Source: Methylobacterium sp. NMS14P
GTDB lineage: Bacteria; Pseudomonadota; Alphaproteobacteria; Rhizobiales; Beijerinckiaceae
Reading direction: 5' to 3'
Length of the DNA: 64,000 bases
NCBI RefSeq assembly: GCF_028583545.1
Contig: NZ_CP087106.1
Location: 2,712,501-2,776,500 of the forward strand
The position numbers and the translations under genes were made by a program. Shown here piece after piece: positions 47,258 to 56,257 of the stretch (the first letter of the stretch is position 1; each line of letters begins with the position of its first letter). The notes under the pieces were generated by a model. The model worked only from the letters and a program-made list of their open reading frames with translations, ran no database searches and was not told where the DNA came from.

Positions 47258-48160
47258 ATGGCCCAGCAGATCCCCGTCGACCCGCAAGCCCGGGCCGACG
47301 ATCCCCGCCGCGACGCCGAGCGGGACGACGCGACCCACGCGATCGCCGACGACGTCGCCTACCAGCGCCACGTCCTGGTCAACGTCGTGTTCGTGGGCGC
47401 CCCCGGCGCGGGCGACCGGGGCTGGGTCCTGGTCGATGCCGGCGTGATGGGCGCCAAGCGCGGGATCCAGGCCGCCGCCCGGGCCCGCTTCGGCGAAGGC
47501 GCCCGGCCGGCCGCGATCGTCCTGACCCACGGCCATTTCGACCATGTCGGCGTCCTGGAGGACCTCGCGGAGGAATGGGACGTCCCGGTTTACGCGCACG
47601 CCCTGGAGCGGCCCTATCTCGACGGCAGCGCCGCCTACCCGACGCCGGATCCGAGCGTCGGCGGCGGACTTCTCGGACGCCTGTCGCCGCTGTTCCCCAC
47701 CCGGCCCGTCGACGTGTCCGGGCGGCTGCGCCTCCTGCCGGAGGACGGTTCGGTGCCGCCCCTGCCCGGCTGGCGCTGGATCCACACGCCCGGCCACGCG
47801 CCCGGCCACGTCTCGCTCTGGCGCGAATCCGACCGGACGCTGATCGCGGGCGACGCCTTCATCACGACGGCGCAGGAATCCGCCTACGCGGTCGCGACGC
47901 AGGCGCCGGAGCTGCACGGGCCGCCGATGTACCTGACGATCGACTGGCCGGCGGCGCGCGCGTCGGTGCGGGCGCTCGCCGCGCTCGCCCCGGAGCGGGT
48001 CATCACCGGACACGGCCGGCCGCTGCAGGGGCCCGAGATGCGCCGCGCCCTCGACGCCCTGGCGGAGGATTTCGACCGGGTCGCGGTTCCGGAGACGGGC
48101 CGGTTCGTGGAGAACCCGCGCGGGGCCGCCGACGGCTCCGCCTACCGGGCGCCGCGCTGA
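47258..48160 (+). CDS. MBL-fold metallohydrolase
   Basis: A 300-aa metallo-beta-lactamase-fold enzyme. HGHFDH (His91, His93, Asp95, His96) gives the two metal sites, HTPGHAPGHVSLW the third ligand, and GDAF (about 206) and GHGRPL (about 250) complete the set. No signal peptide is seen. The N-terminal 30 residues are polar. The broader family includes glyoxalase II-like, lactonase and thiolesterase enzymes; the substrate is unknown. It converges on the GGDEF-EAL gene (27-bp gap). Confidence 0.85.
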   Translation: MAQQIPVDPQARADDPRRDAERDDATHAIADDVAYQRHVLVNVVFVGAPGAGDRGWVLVDAGVMGAKRGIQAAARARFGEGARPAAIVLTHGHFDHVGVLEDLAEEWDVPVYAHALERPYLDGSAAYPTPDPSVGGGLLGRLSPLFPTRPVDVSGRLRLLPEDGSVPPLPGWRWIHTPGHAPGHVSLWRESDRTLIAGDAFITTAQESAYAVATQAPELHGPPMYLTIDWPAARASVRALAALAPERVITGHGRPLQGPEMRRALDALAEDFDRVAVPETGRFVENPRGAADGSAYRAPR

Positions 48161-48187
48161 CCGGCGCGACGGCGCGCGGGCGGCGTC

Positions 48188-49795
48188 TCACGAGGCCCGC
48201 GCGAGATCCTGGAACGGGGCCGGGGCGCGCGCGGCGGCGAGCACGTCGTCCATCTCGGCCTTCGGCATGGCGTGGCCGAACAGGTAGCCCTGGCCGAAAT
48301 GGCAGCCCTGGTCGGACAGCCAGTCGAGGCTGGCGTCGGTCTCGATCCCCTCGGCTGTGGTGGAGAGGCCGAGGCTCGCTCCGAGCTTGATGATGGCGTC
48401 GACCAGCTTCGCCCGCTCGTCGCTCATCGTGATGGCGTCGACGTAGCTGCGGTCGATCTTCAGCTTGTCGAACTTGAGTTCGCGCAGGTGGTAAAGGCTC
48501 GAATAGCCGGTTCCGAAATCGTCCAGCGCGATGCGCACGCCGAGTTCGCGCAGCGACAGCAGCGTCGTCCGGGTCGCCTCCAGGTCCTGGATCAGGGCAC
48601 TCTCGGTGATCTCGACCTCCAGGCGCTGCGGCGGGAAGCCGGTCTCGGTCAGGATTCCCAGGATGCGCTGGGCGAGCCACGCGTCCTGGAACTGCTGTGG
48701 GGCGATGTTCACCGCGAGGATCAGGTGGGGCGGCCAGGCCCGGGCATCCAGGCAGGCGCGGCGGATCAGGCTGTAGCTGAGGTCCGCGATCATCCCGGTC
48801 TCCTCGGCCACCGGGATGAACTCGCTCGGGCCGACCAGCCCGCGCGTCGGGTGGCGCCAGCGCGCCAGAACCTCGACGCCGACGATCTCCCTGTCGGGGA
48901 GCGACACCACCGGCTGGTAGAACGGCTCGATCGCGCCCGTCTCGATGGCGCCGCGGAGTTCCGTCTCCATGCGGGCGCGGGCGCGCAGCTCCGCGTCCAT
49001 GGCGCTGCGGAAGAACCGGAAATTGCCGCGCCCGTCCTTCTTGCCCTGGTACATGGCGAGGTCGGCCGCGTGCAGGATCGCGTCGGCATCCCCGTGCTCG
49101 GCCGATACCGCGGCGACGCCGACCGTCGCGCCGACCTTGAGGTCGTTCTGGTTCCACGTCACCGGCTCGGCGATGCGCGCGATGGCCGCCTGGGCGAGAC
49201 GCGCCAGGGCCTCGCTCTCGTAGCGGAGCGGGACCAGCATGGCGAACTCGTCGCCGCCCAGCCGGGCCGCCAGGCCGCCCGACGGCACGAGCTGCTGGAG
49301 ACGCTCGGCCACGGCGCACAGGACCGCGTTCCCGGCCGCGTGGCCGTAGAGGTCGTTGACCGGCTTGAACCGGTCGAGGTCGATGAGCAGCACCGCCGCG
49401 TCCGCGGCGCCCGACGCGTGCGCCCGCTCCACGGCGTCGATGAAGCGGCGGCGGTTCGCGAGACCGGTCAGGCCGTCGTGCCGGGCGATCGCCTCGGCCT
49501 GCGCCGCGGCGGCGGCGCGCTCGAGCATGAGCCGCCGGAGGATGATCGACTTGCGGATGCTGGCGCCCCACTGCGCCACGCCCATGCAGGCGGCGAGCAG
49601 CAGGAGGTCCGTGAGGTTGTAGGTGGCGACGAGGCCGTTGAGATACGCGAAGGTCCCGAGGGTGACGCCGACGAACCAGATCCCGACGCCGATCACGAGC
49701 AGGCACAGGGTCTCGTACAGCTCGCCGCGGCCCCAAGCTTTCGACGTCTCGATCGGCATGGTCAGGACCCGGTTTCCAACGTCAGCGCGAAACAT
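48188..49795 (-). CDS. membrane-anchored GGDEF-EAL protein (c-di-GMP turnover)
   Basis: A 535-aa protein with two N-terminal membrane helices (about 28-48 and 58-76), a GGDEF domain (about 100-262) with intact ARLGGDEF, and an EAL domain (about 275-525) reading EVLARW in place of EAL but with ITESALIQD and DDFGTGYSSL kept. The RxxD inhibitory site expected just before GGDEF is absent (PSGG). Both cyclase and phosphodiesterase activity are possible. An ATG 12 codons inside (49759) is an equally good start; neither has a strong ribosome site. Confidence 0.9.
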   Translation of the reverse strand: MFRADVGNRVLTMPIETSKAWGRGELYETLCLLVIGVGIWFVGVTLGTFAYLNGLVATYNLTDLLLLAACMGVAQWGASIRKSIILRRLMLERAAAAAQAEAIARHDGLTGLANRRRFIDAVERAHASGAADAAVLLIDLDRFKPVNDLYGHAAGNAVLCAVAERLQQLVPSGGLAARLGGDEFAMLVPLRYESEALARLAQAAIARIAEPVTWNQNDLKVGATVGVAAVSAEHGDADAILHAADLAMYQGKKDGRGNFRFFRSAMDAELRARARMETELRGAIETGAIEPFYQPVVSLPDREIVGVEVLARWRHPTRGLVGPSEFIPVAEETGMIADLSYSLIRRACLDARAWPPHLILAVNIAPQQFQDAWLAQRILGILTETGFPPQRLEVEITESALIQDLEATRTTLLSLRELGVRIALDDFGTGYSSLYHLRELKFDKLKIDRSYVDAITMSDERAKLVDAIIKLGASLGLSTTAEGIETDASLDWLSDQGCHFGQGYLFGHAMPKAEMDDVLAAARAPAPFQDLARAS

Positions 49796-50001
49796 GCCAT
49801 CCGCACACGCGCTGTAAATCAGCTCCCGGACGCGGCAGCCTGTCTACATCTTTACGGGTCTTTGTCTTGGTTTAATTTGAATTAAGGCTCGCTCCAACGC
49901 TGCCGCGCGCGGCCCGAAGGCGCGCGGACGTCACGGCAGGGAGGAAATTGCCGGGGCCGCGCCGGCGATACCTTCCGCATCCGGGCGCCGGACCCGCGCC
50001 G

Positions 50002-50433
50002 TCACGCCTCGTCGACGGCGTCCGGACGTCGCGCGGCCGCGCGGCTCTCCTGGAGGGTGGCGGCCGCCTTGACGATCGACAGGATCCCGCCGCGGGTCGT
50101 CTCGTCGGTGATGCTCATGAAGGCCAGGACGAGTTCCATGACCTTCGGATCCTCGAACAGGGCCGCGGGCCCGACGCGTCCGCCGCCGTTGTCCCGCGGG
50201 TCCGCGAAGAAGGTGTCCACCGGCACCTTCAGCAGGTCGGCGATGGCCTGTAGCCGCCCGGCGCCGATGCGGTTGCGCCCCTTCTCGTACTTCTGAACCT
50301 GCTGGAAGCTGACGCCGATGGCCTGACCGAGGTCGGTCTGGCTCAGGCCCTGTGCCACGCGCAGCGCCGCGATACGGCCGCCGATCGTGCGATCGGTCTC
50401 GGTGGCGGACTTGGGCTTCGGGGAGGACGACAT
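50002..50433 (-). CDS. XRE family regulator (PraR-like)
   Basis: A 143-aa protein with an N-terminal HTH (about 17-73): GGRIAALRVAQGLSQTDLG and GVSFQQVQKYEKGRNRI. It resembles alphaproteobacterial PraR/SinR-like regulators linked to biofilm and quorum control. The C-terminal helical part has no obvious ligand site. A 570-bp AT-richer region lies upstream. GGA-rich sequence precedes the start, with no strong Shine-Dalgarno. Confidence 0.88.
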   Translation of the reverse strand: MSSSPKPKSATETDRTIGGRIAALRVAQGLSQTDLGQAIGVSFQQVQKYEKGRNRIGAGRLQAIADLLKVPVDTFFADPRDNGGGRVGPAALFEDPKVMELVLAFMSITDETTRGGILSIVKAAATLQESRAAARRPDAVDEA

Positions 50434-51002
50434 CGGACGGAAACCTTCGGCATGCTGGATGAGTGCGACTTACCGAGTGTCGCGGGAAAAAACACAACCG
50501 AAAACTGCTTAGTGCACCAATAAGTTGCGCAAGTCCTAGTTGCACCGGACGCATGGCTTGGCTGTTGGTTGTACGCCCACGGTCATCGAAACCGCAATGG
50601 TGAACTGTGTCTGTCACGAGGCGCACAATTCATTGTGACCCTCCGCCGGTCTTCGTCCGGGCCCGAGGCCGGGCAACCGCTGTACGGAGCGGGTCATCAG
50701 CGTTCGGGCCTCGCGATGTAAAGTACCGAGATCGTGGATGGTCGTTGCGGGCGGCGGCGGACGTGTGGAGCCGCGCGCATTGTGGCGGGATTACGCCTGT
50801 CGCCTCTTATCTAAACATCGACGATGCGCTCCGTCGGCGGGGATGTCGTCGCCGGTGAGGCGCGGCCCCCTATTTACGGCAGGGTCCTGCCATTATCGTG
50901 CGTCCCAACACTTTATGTTCCGACCGAGAAAATCTATGAAATGATGTATTCACCGGCCAAGCCCGACGGTAGGGTCGGTCTCCCATCACTGCGCCTGGGT
51001 CG
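50434..51002. other. 569-bp AT-richer intergenic region, possible operator repeats near 50505-50545
   Basis: No gene is seen. Close to the XRE gene three similar elements follow each other: AGTGCACCAAT, the palindrome TTGCGCAA at 50524-50531, and TAGTTGCACC. They could be autoregulatory sites. The remainder (50620-50990) is markedly less GC-rich than the average here (for example ATTATCGTGCG, CTTTATGTTCC) but holds only short unsupported frames. Confidence 0.4.
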
Positions 51003-51149
51003 ATGACCGATCTTCTCACCACCCTCCAGGAGCCGGCCGGAACCGCCGGGCAGGCCGAGCCGGTGCCGGAGACGTCGGCCCTGCGCGTGCACATCGCGCG
51101 GATCCTGCGCAAGCTGCCCTCCGCCAAGGCGACCGGCGCGGCGCGGTGA
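51003..51149 (+). CDS. possible 48-aa small protein
   Basis: ATG-initiated frame MTDLLTTLQEPAGTAGQAEP ... LRVHIARILRKLPSAKATG. The last third forms a basic amphipathic helix. No clear ribosome site precedes it and no family is recognised. It is reported because its composition is more protein-like than the surrounding shadow frames. Confidence 0.25.
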   Translation: MTDLLTTLQEPAGTAGQAEPVPETSALRVHIARILRKLPSAKATGAAR

Positions 51150-51341
51150 ACATTGCCGAGGCTTCGGTCGGGCGCAGGCGCGCTTGAACGGCGACCCGCT
51201 CCCCGCGGTCGAGCCGGTGTCACGCCGTCCAACGGCACGTCCCGGGCGTTCCGGGACACGCTGACGCTCAGCCCGGCGCCCCGCTGACGATCCGTCGCGC
51301 CGCTTACTCGAGGGCGGTGACGCGCGGTCCGGCAGTTCCCC

Positions 51342-52424
51342 TCAGGCGACGGCGTCCAGCGGCTGCGGGCGGGCCCGGACCCGATCGAGGATGTCGAGCG
51401 CGCGAACGCTGTCGGCGAGCGGCATGGTCGGGCTCTCGCGCGCGCCGGCACGCAGGCACCGATGCACCTCGTCGATCTGATGTCTGAGCCCGAACCCCCG
51501 ATACGGCGTCGGGATCAGCGCGACGCGGCGGAAGTCCAGCGGTTGCAGGAGACGTTTCGCGAAGGCCAGCCGGCCGACGGCCTGCCGGCGCGGCGGGGCG
51601 CGGTCGGCGGGGGCCGGAGCGGGTGCCGTGCGCACGCGCGTCAGGAAGGGCGGGCACAGGAACTGCCGGTGCAGGTGGATGCGCCCGCGCGCGCCGACGA
51701 TCACGGCGGCGTTGTCGGCCTCGCCTGTGGAGCCGCAACTCAGGGTCGCGGTTTTGTCGGGCCACGCGAGCGCGAGCGCGGCCTGCTGGGTCGCCGCGCC
51801 GCCGCGATCGACGGTGGCGCCGGAGACCTGCGCCGGGGCGCCGAACAGATGGAGCGCCAGCGACACGGGGTAGATGCCGAGATCGAGGATCACCCCGCCC
51901 TCCGCCGGATCGTCCGTCCGGCCGGGCGGGGGCGGCGAGCGGGGGAAGAACAGGCGGGCGTCGAGATGCAGGGGATCGCCGATCTCGCCCGCCTCCAGCA
52001 TCGCCTTGGCCCGCACGACGCCGGGCGTGAAGCGCATCCACATCGCCTCCATGCAGAAGACGCCCTTCCGCTGCGCCGCCTCCGCGATGCGCCGCGCCTG
52101 CCCGCCTGAGAGCGCGATCGGCTTCTCGATCAGGACGGACTTGCCGGCCTCGATGCAGGCGAGCGCGCTGGCCATGTGGTCGCTGTTGGGCGTGGCGATG
52201 TAGACGATGTCGACATCCGGCCGCGCGGCCAGGGCCTCGACGCCGGCAACGGCGGTGGGTGGGCCGGAGGCCTGCGTGAAGGCCTGGGCGAAGGCCTGCG
52301 CACTGCCGGCGCTCCGGGCGCCGACGGCGGCGAGCCGCGCGTCCGGCCGCCCCAGAAGGTCGCTGACGAAGCGCTGGGCGATCGTCCCGGTGCCGAGGAC
52401 GCCCCACGAGACGGTCTGTGCCAT
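51342..52424 (-). CDS. Gfo/Idh/MocA family NAD(P)-dependent oxidoreductase
   Basis: A 360-aa protein. The N-terminal Rossmann motif is GVLGTGTIAQRF (about 8-19), and EKPIAL (about 100) marks the catalytic Lys region. The C-terminal alpha/beta domain contains GGVILDLGIYPVSLALHLFG. Such enzymes act on sugars, nucleotide sugars or inositols. It lies 2 bp downstream of a second, frameshifted family member, and a glycosyltransferase gene is 2 kb further on, so a role in glycan precursor chemistry is plausible. The start MAQTVSWG is unambiguous. Confidence 0.87.
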   Translation of the reverse strand: MAQTVSWGVLGTGTIAQRFVSDLLGRPDARLAAVGARSAGSAQAFAQAFTQASGPPTAVAGVEALAARPDVDIVYIATPNSDHMASALACIEAGKSVLIEKPIALSGGQARRIAEAAQRKGVFCMEAMWMRFTPGVVRAKAMLEAGEIGDPLHLDARLFFPRSPPPPGRTDDPAEGGVILDLGIYPVSLALHLFGAPAQVSGATVDRGGAATQQAALALAWPDKTATLSCGSTGEADNAAVIVGARGRIHLHRQFLCPPFLTRVRTAPAPAPADRAPPRRQAVGRLAFAKRLLQPLDFRRVALIPTPYRGFGLRHQIDEVHRCLRAGARESPTMPLADSVRALDILDRVRARPQPLDAVA

Positions 52425-52426
52425 GG

Positions 52427-53553
52427 CTAGAACCTGGATCTCAGCTGGATCACGGCACCGCCGCCGGCATTCTGCATGGCGAGCGCGATCTCGGTGATGT
52501 GCAGCACGAACCGCGCCGGGAGCGGCGCCGGGACCCCCTTGCGAATCGCCTCGGCCTGGGCGGCGGGGCCGCGCGCGAAATCCATCTGCGACGGGTAGGC
52601 GGGCAGCTTGCCGCCGAAGCGGGGGATCGGCAGCTTCCGGCCGAGGAAGATGCGGCCGGGCAGGTAGCGCCGGATCCGGTGCAGCAGCCGGCCGAGCCGG
52701 CCGGGCGCGTCGCCGCTCGGCGACCGGAGGTAGACCGGGCCCTGGCTGGCCCACGAATCCGTCACGGTCAGGACGCCCCGATCGCCGATGTCGAGCAGGG
52801 ATCGATCCTGCGGCGCGACGAACCCGCAGGTGATCCGCGCGACGACGCCGGATCGGAATTCCAGGCACGCCGTCGAGAAGTCGTTGGCGACCGAGTCCGG
52901 GGGCTGGCCGGTGCCCTTGTCCGGGTAGAGGCGCGACGCGAAGGCGGTCATGCGCTCGACCGGGCCGAACATCAGGCTCATCCAGGTCAGATAGTAGCCA
53001 GCGTGCTCCAGGGTGCATCCGACCCGGTACTCGTCCTCCGCCGGCCAGGGGACCCGGTCACGCTCCGCCACTCGTGCACCGGCTCGCGGAACACCGGCCC
53101 GTCCTCCAGCTCGGCGTAGACGAGCCGGACCGACCCGATCTGGCCGGACGCGACGGCCTCCCGCACGGTCGCGCCCGCCTCGCCGAGGATGCTCGCGGGT
53201 GCACCGCTCAGCGACAGGCCCTTCGCCTCGGCGAGCTCCACCAGCGCTTCGGCCTGGGCGTACTCCATGGCGAGCGGCTTCTCGGAGTAGACGTGCTTGC
53301 CGGCTTCGAGGGCGGCCTTGGTCACCACGTAGTGGCTGTGCGGATTCGTCAGGTTGAGGATGAGACCGATCTCGGGCTCGGCCAGCAGGGCCTCGAGGCT
53401 GTCGAATGCGCGGGCGTTATAATGACGGCAGAAGACGGCGCGCCGCTCCGGGTCTCGGTCGTAGACGCCGGCGAGGCGCAGTTCGGGATGGTTGACGAGG
53501 GTCGTCATGTAGAAGTCGGCGACGTATCCGCAGCCGACGATCCCGATCTGCAT
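52427..53553 (-). pseudogene. Gfo/Idh/MocA oxidoreductase interrupted by a -1 frameshift
   Basis: The N-terminal part (53553 down to about 53055) reads MQIGIVGCGYVADFYMTTLV ... YSEKPLAMEYAQAEALVEL ... FREPVHEWRSVTG, a typical Rossmann half. The C-terminal part resumes one frame over as VPWPAEDEYRVGCTLEHAGY through LTWMSLMFGP to the stop at 52427. Restoring one base in the G run (53053-53055 on plus: GGG to GGGG on the coding strand) rejoins them into a protein of about 375 aa. It is either a real frameshift or an assembly error in a homopolymer. AGGGA precedes the start. It is otherwise operonic with the next oxidoreductase (2-bp gap). Confidence 0.8.
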
Positions 53554-53811
53554 CTCTGTCCCTGAAGGTCATCCGCACCGGATTCGGGACGTAACGGCAG
53601 CGCTCCGTTCCGGGCCCTCATCAATTGGGCGTAGGATCGGCTTTCGGAGCGTTCACCGGCCGGTCCGGGCGCCCGAATGCGGCGCGCCCGGCCGGACTGC
53701 ACACGGCGCATATGCCGAAGGCTGCGACGCGATTCGGTCAAACAGGCGTTTAACGCTCCGTTTACCGTGCTGTCCGAGAGTTTCTGTTACAACCGGAGCC
53801 CGTGAACAGCC

Positions 53812-53976
53812 ATGCTTGATGTCGCCTTTTGGTGGTGCGTGGCCGTGGCGCTGACCGGATCGGTCGGCCTCGTCGGCCTGGCCCTCTTCGTCGGACGGAC
53901 CGCCCGCTCGCAGCCGCGCGGCGTCAGGCTGCCCCGGACCGAGCCCCTCGTGCTCCGTCACTTCGGGCGCGCGTAG
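53812..53976 (+). CDS. 54-aa small membrane protein
   Basis: MLDVAFWWCVAVALTGSVGL, with one clear membrane helix (about 5-30) and a short basic tail ending HFGRA. GGAG lies 12 nt before the ATG, somewhat far. Upstream AT-richer sequence (TTTACCGTGCTGTCC, TTTCTGTTAC) may be its promoter. No family is recognised; the frame is more plausible than its shadows because of the hydrophobic pattern. Confidence 0.5.
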   Translation: MLDVAFWWCVAVALTGSVGLVGLALFVGRTARSQPRGVRLPRTEPLVLRHFGRA

Positions 53977-54139
53977 GTCGGCTGTCCGGCGTCATCGGCC
54001 AGGCCACGGACGTCTGAGATCTGTAGGTTCGCGGCCGGGTCGATCACACGCCGGGAAGGTCCGGCCGGCCCGAGTGGCGCGAAGATCCGGACGCGAACGC
54101 CCGGGCTTCTGCGGTAGATCGCCCGTCGCGGAAGAGAAA

Positions 54140-54217
54140 TGGTCGGAGTGGCGGGATTCGAACCCACGACCCCTAGTCCCCCAGACTAGTGCGCTAACCG
54201 GGCTGCGCTACACTCCG
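54140..54217 (-). tRNA. tRNA-Pro (GGG)
   Basis: The minus-strand reading gives a 78-nt cloverleaf. The acceptor stem CGGAGTG pairs with CACTCCG, and the encoded CCA is at 54142-54140. The anticodon stem CTAGT/ACTAG holds loop CTGGGGG with anticodon GGG, and the T arm GTGGGTTCGAATCCCGC is canonical. It reads CCC/CCU proline codons. Confidence 0.97.
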
Positions 54218-54359
54218 ACGCCGCTAGGGCTCGCGGCTCTTAGCCTCCGCGCCGCGCCCGCGCAAGCCCTGTCGGCGCGCACGGGCCGCACCGAGATGCT
54301 GGCCCTCGCGGGTCAGGCCCGCTACGGGGAGGCCTCCCCCCGGCAATCGTCCGAGGATC

Positions 54360-55640
54360 ATGACGGACCGACCGATCGCCTTCGATCTCACGCGCCTCGT
54401 CACGCGGCTGCGCCACGCGAGCCCGTCGGGCATCGACCGCGTCGACCTCGCCTACGCGCGCGCCTATCTCGGTCGGGCGGAGACGGGCGTCGGCGTCGTC
54501 TCCACGGCGTTCGGACCGCGCATCCTCGATCGCGCGCAGGCGCTGGAGATCGTCGAGGCGGTGGCGGCCGGCTGGGTCGAGGACCGGGACGCCGCGTCGG
54601 ACCCGATCTACCGGCGGCTCGCGTCCCGCTGCGGCGATCCAACCGTCGCGCCGCCGCCGCTCGCTGCGCCGCAGGCCGGGTCCGCCGACCGGCGGCGGAT
54701 CCAGGCGCGCAAGGCGGTCGACGTCGCGCTGCGCGGCCGGTCGGTCACCGTCCTGCCCCGGGACGCGCTGTACCTGCACACCTCGCACCTGCGCCTCGAC
54801 GACCCGCGGCGGTTCGACTGGCTCTATACCCGTCGGGACGTGCGGGCGGCGTTCTTCGTCCACGACCTCATCCCGATCACCCACCCGGAATACGGCCGGT
54901 CCGGGGAGGCCGACCGCCACCGGGCGCGCCTGCGCACGATCGGGCGGCACGCCTCCGCCATCCTGGTGAATTCGGAGGATACCGGCCGGCGCACCCTCGC
55001 GCACCTCGCCGCCGAGGGGTTCGGACGTCCGCCGGTGGCCGTGGGCCATCTCGGGGTCGAGCCCGCCTTCGGGCGCACGGGGCCCCGGTTCACGCCCGAC
55101 CGGCCGACCTTCCTGATCTGCGGCACCATCGAGTCCCGCAAGAACCACCTGCTGCTGTTCCAGATCTGGCGGCTCCTGGCCGAGCGCCACGGGGCGGCCG
55201 CGCCCCGGCTCGTCGTGGTCGGACGCCGGGGCTGGGAGGCCGAGAGCGCCATCGACATGCTGGAGCGCTGCCCCGGTGTGCGCGCCCACGTCATCGAGGC
55301 CTCGGGCTTGTCCACCCACGGTCTGGCGGCGCTCATGCGCAGCTGCACCGCCCTGCTGATGCCGTCCTTCACCGAAGGGTACGGTATTCCCGTCGTTGAG
55401 GCCGCGGCCTCCGGGCTGCCGGTCATCGCCTCCGACATCGCCGTCCACCGCGAGATCGCCGACGGTTTCGCGCTGTTCCGCGATCCCCTGGACGGTCCGG
55501 GCTGGATCGAGGCGATCGAGGCGCTCGCGCGGCCCGGCGCGCCGCTCCGGTCCGAACTGGCCGGTCGTCTCGACGGGTATCGGCCGCCGGACTGGCCCGC
55601 GCATTTCGCCGCCGTGGCGCCGACCCTCGCGGCACTCTGA
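54360..55640 (+). CDS. glycosyltransferase family 4-like (GT-B)
   Basis: A 426-aa protein. The C-terminal GT-B half carries FLICGTIESRKNHLLLFQIW (donor-domain entry), the E-x7-E motif in FTEGYGIPVVEAAASGLPV, and DIAVHREIADGFALF. The N-terminal acceptor half is less conserved. Such enzymes transfer mannose, glucose or rhamnose from nucleotide sugars onto polysaccharides or LPS. No transporter or polymerase gene is adjacent, so the glycan is unknown. No membrane segment is seen. Confidence 0.87.
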   Translation: MTDRPIAFDLTRLVTRLRHASPSGIDRVDLAYARAYLGRAETGVGVVSTAFGPRILDRAQALEIVEAVAAGWVEDRDAASDPIYRRLASRCGDPTVAPPPLAAPQAGSADRRRIQARKAVDVALRGRSVTVLPRDALYLHTSHLRLDDPRRFDWLYTRRDVRAAFFVHDLIPITHPEYGRSGEADRHRARLRTIGRHASAILVNSEDTGRRTLAHLAAEGFGRPPVAVGHLGVEPAFGRTGPRFTPDRPTFLICGTIESRKNHLLLFQIWRLLAERHGAAAPRLVVVGRRGWEAESAIDMLERCPGVRAHVIEASGLSTHGLAALMRSCTALLMPSFTEGYGIPVVEAAASGLPVIASDIAVHREIADGFALFRDPLDGPGWIEAIEALARPGAPLRSELAGRLDGYRPPDWPAHFAAVAPTLAAL

Positions 55641-55791
55641 CGGAGCGGCCGGTCCGCTCCGGGCCGGGACCCGTCGGCCCGCCTGCCGGCCGCGCGCCGA
55701 CGACGCACGTTGCGCCGCCGGGGTCTGACGAATAAGGAAAAGCGTCAGTCAGCCAGCCTGGCCGAGAGCGGGCGGAACGGAGATCCTGCCG

Positions 55792-56112
55792 ATGCGGGTG
55801 GTCGACCTCGATCGCGAGACGGTCAAGAGCGGGCTCAATGACGGCTCGATGCTGATCATCGATGTCCGTGAGCCGCATGAATACGCGGCCGGGCACATCC
55901 CGGGCGCCGTCTCGCACCCGCTCTCCAGCTTCGATCCGCAGGCGGTCGCGGCCCTCGTCGCGGAGGACGGCCGGCGGGCGGTCTTCTCGTGCGCCTCGGG
56001 CGTCCGCTCCGTCCACGCGCTGATGGCCGCGCAGAACGCCGGGCTCGACCTCGCCGAACACTACAAGGGCGGCTTCAAGGACTGGTACAGCGCGGGCGAA
56101 ACCGTCGCCTGA
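55792..56112 (+). CDS. rhodanese-like sulfurtransferase
   Basis: A 106-aa single rhodanese domain. Active-site Cys67 sits in the loop CASGVR. DVREPHEYAAGHIPGA (CH2A motif) and HYKGGFKDWYSAG close the fold. It transfers sulfane sulfur from thiosulfate or persulfides to thiol acceptors. No signal peptide is seen, so it is cytosolic. It lies before the efflux genes on the same strand, but a 145-bp gap argues for separate transcription. Confidence 0.92.
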   Translation: MRVVDLDRETVKSGLNDGSMLIIDVREPHEYAAGHIPGAVSHPLSSFDPQAVAALVAEDGRRAVFSCASGVRSVHALMAAQNAGLDLAEHYKGGFKDWYSAGETVA

Positions 56113-56257
56113 TCTGCCGTTTCAATCCGGCTCGCGAGACCGTGATGTGCGTTCGCGCACAAGCAACAACGTCTACCGCGGGTTACGGCGCACCCGCGGC
56201 GGAACAATCGTCAAGCTCGGCGCGACCGGACGGTCGGCCAACGGACAGCAGGACCCG

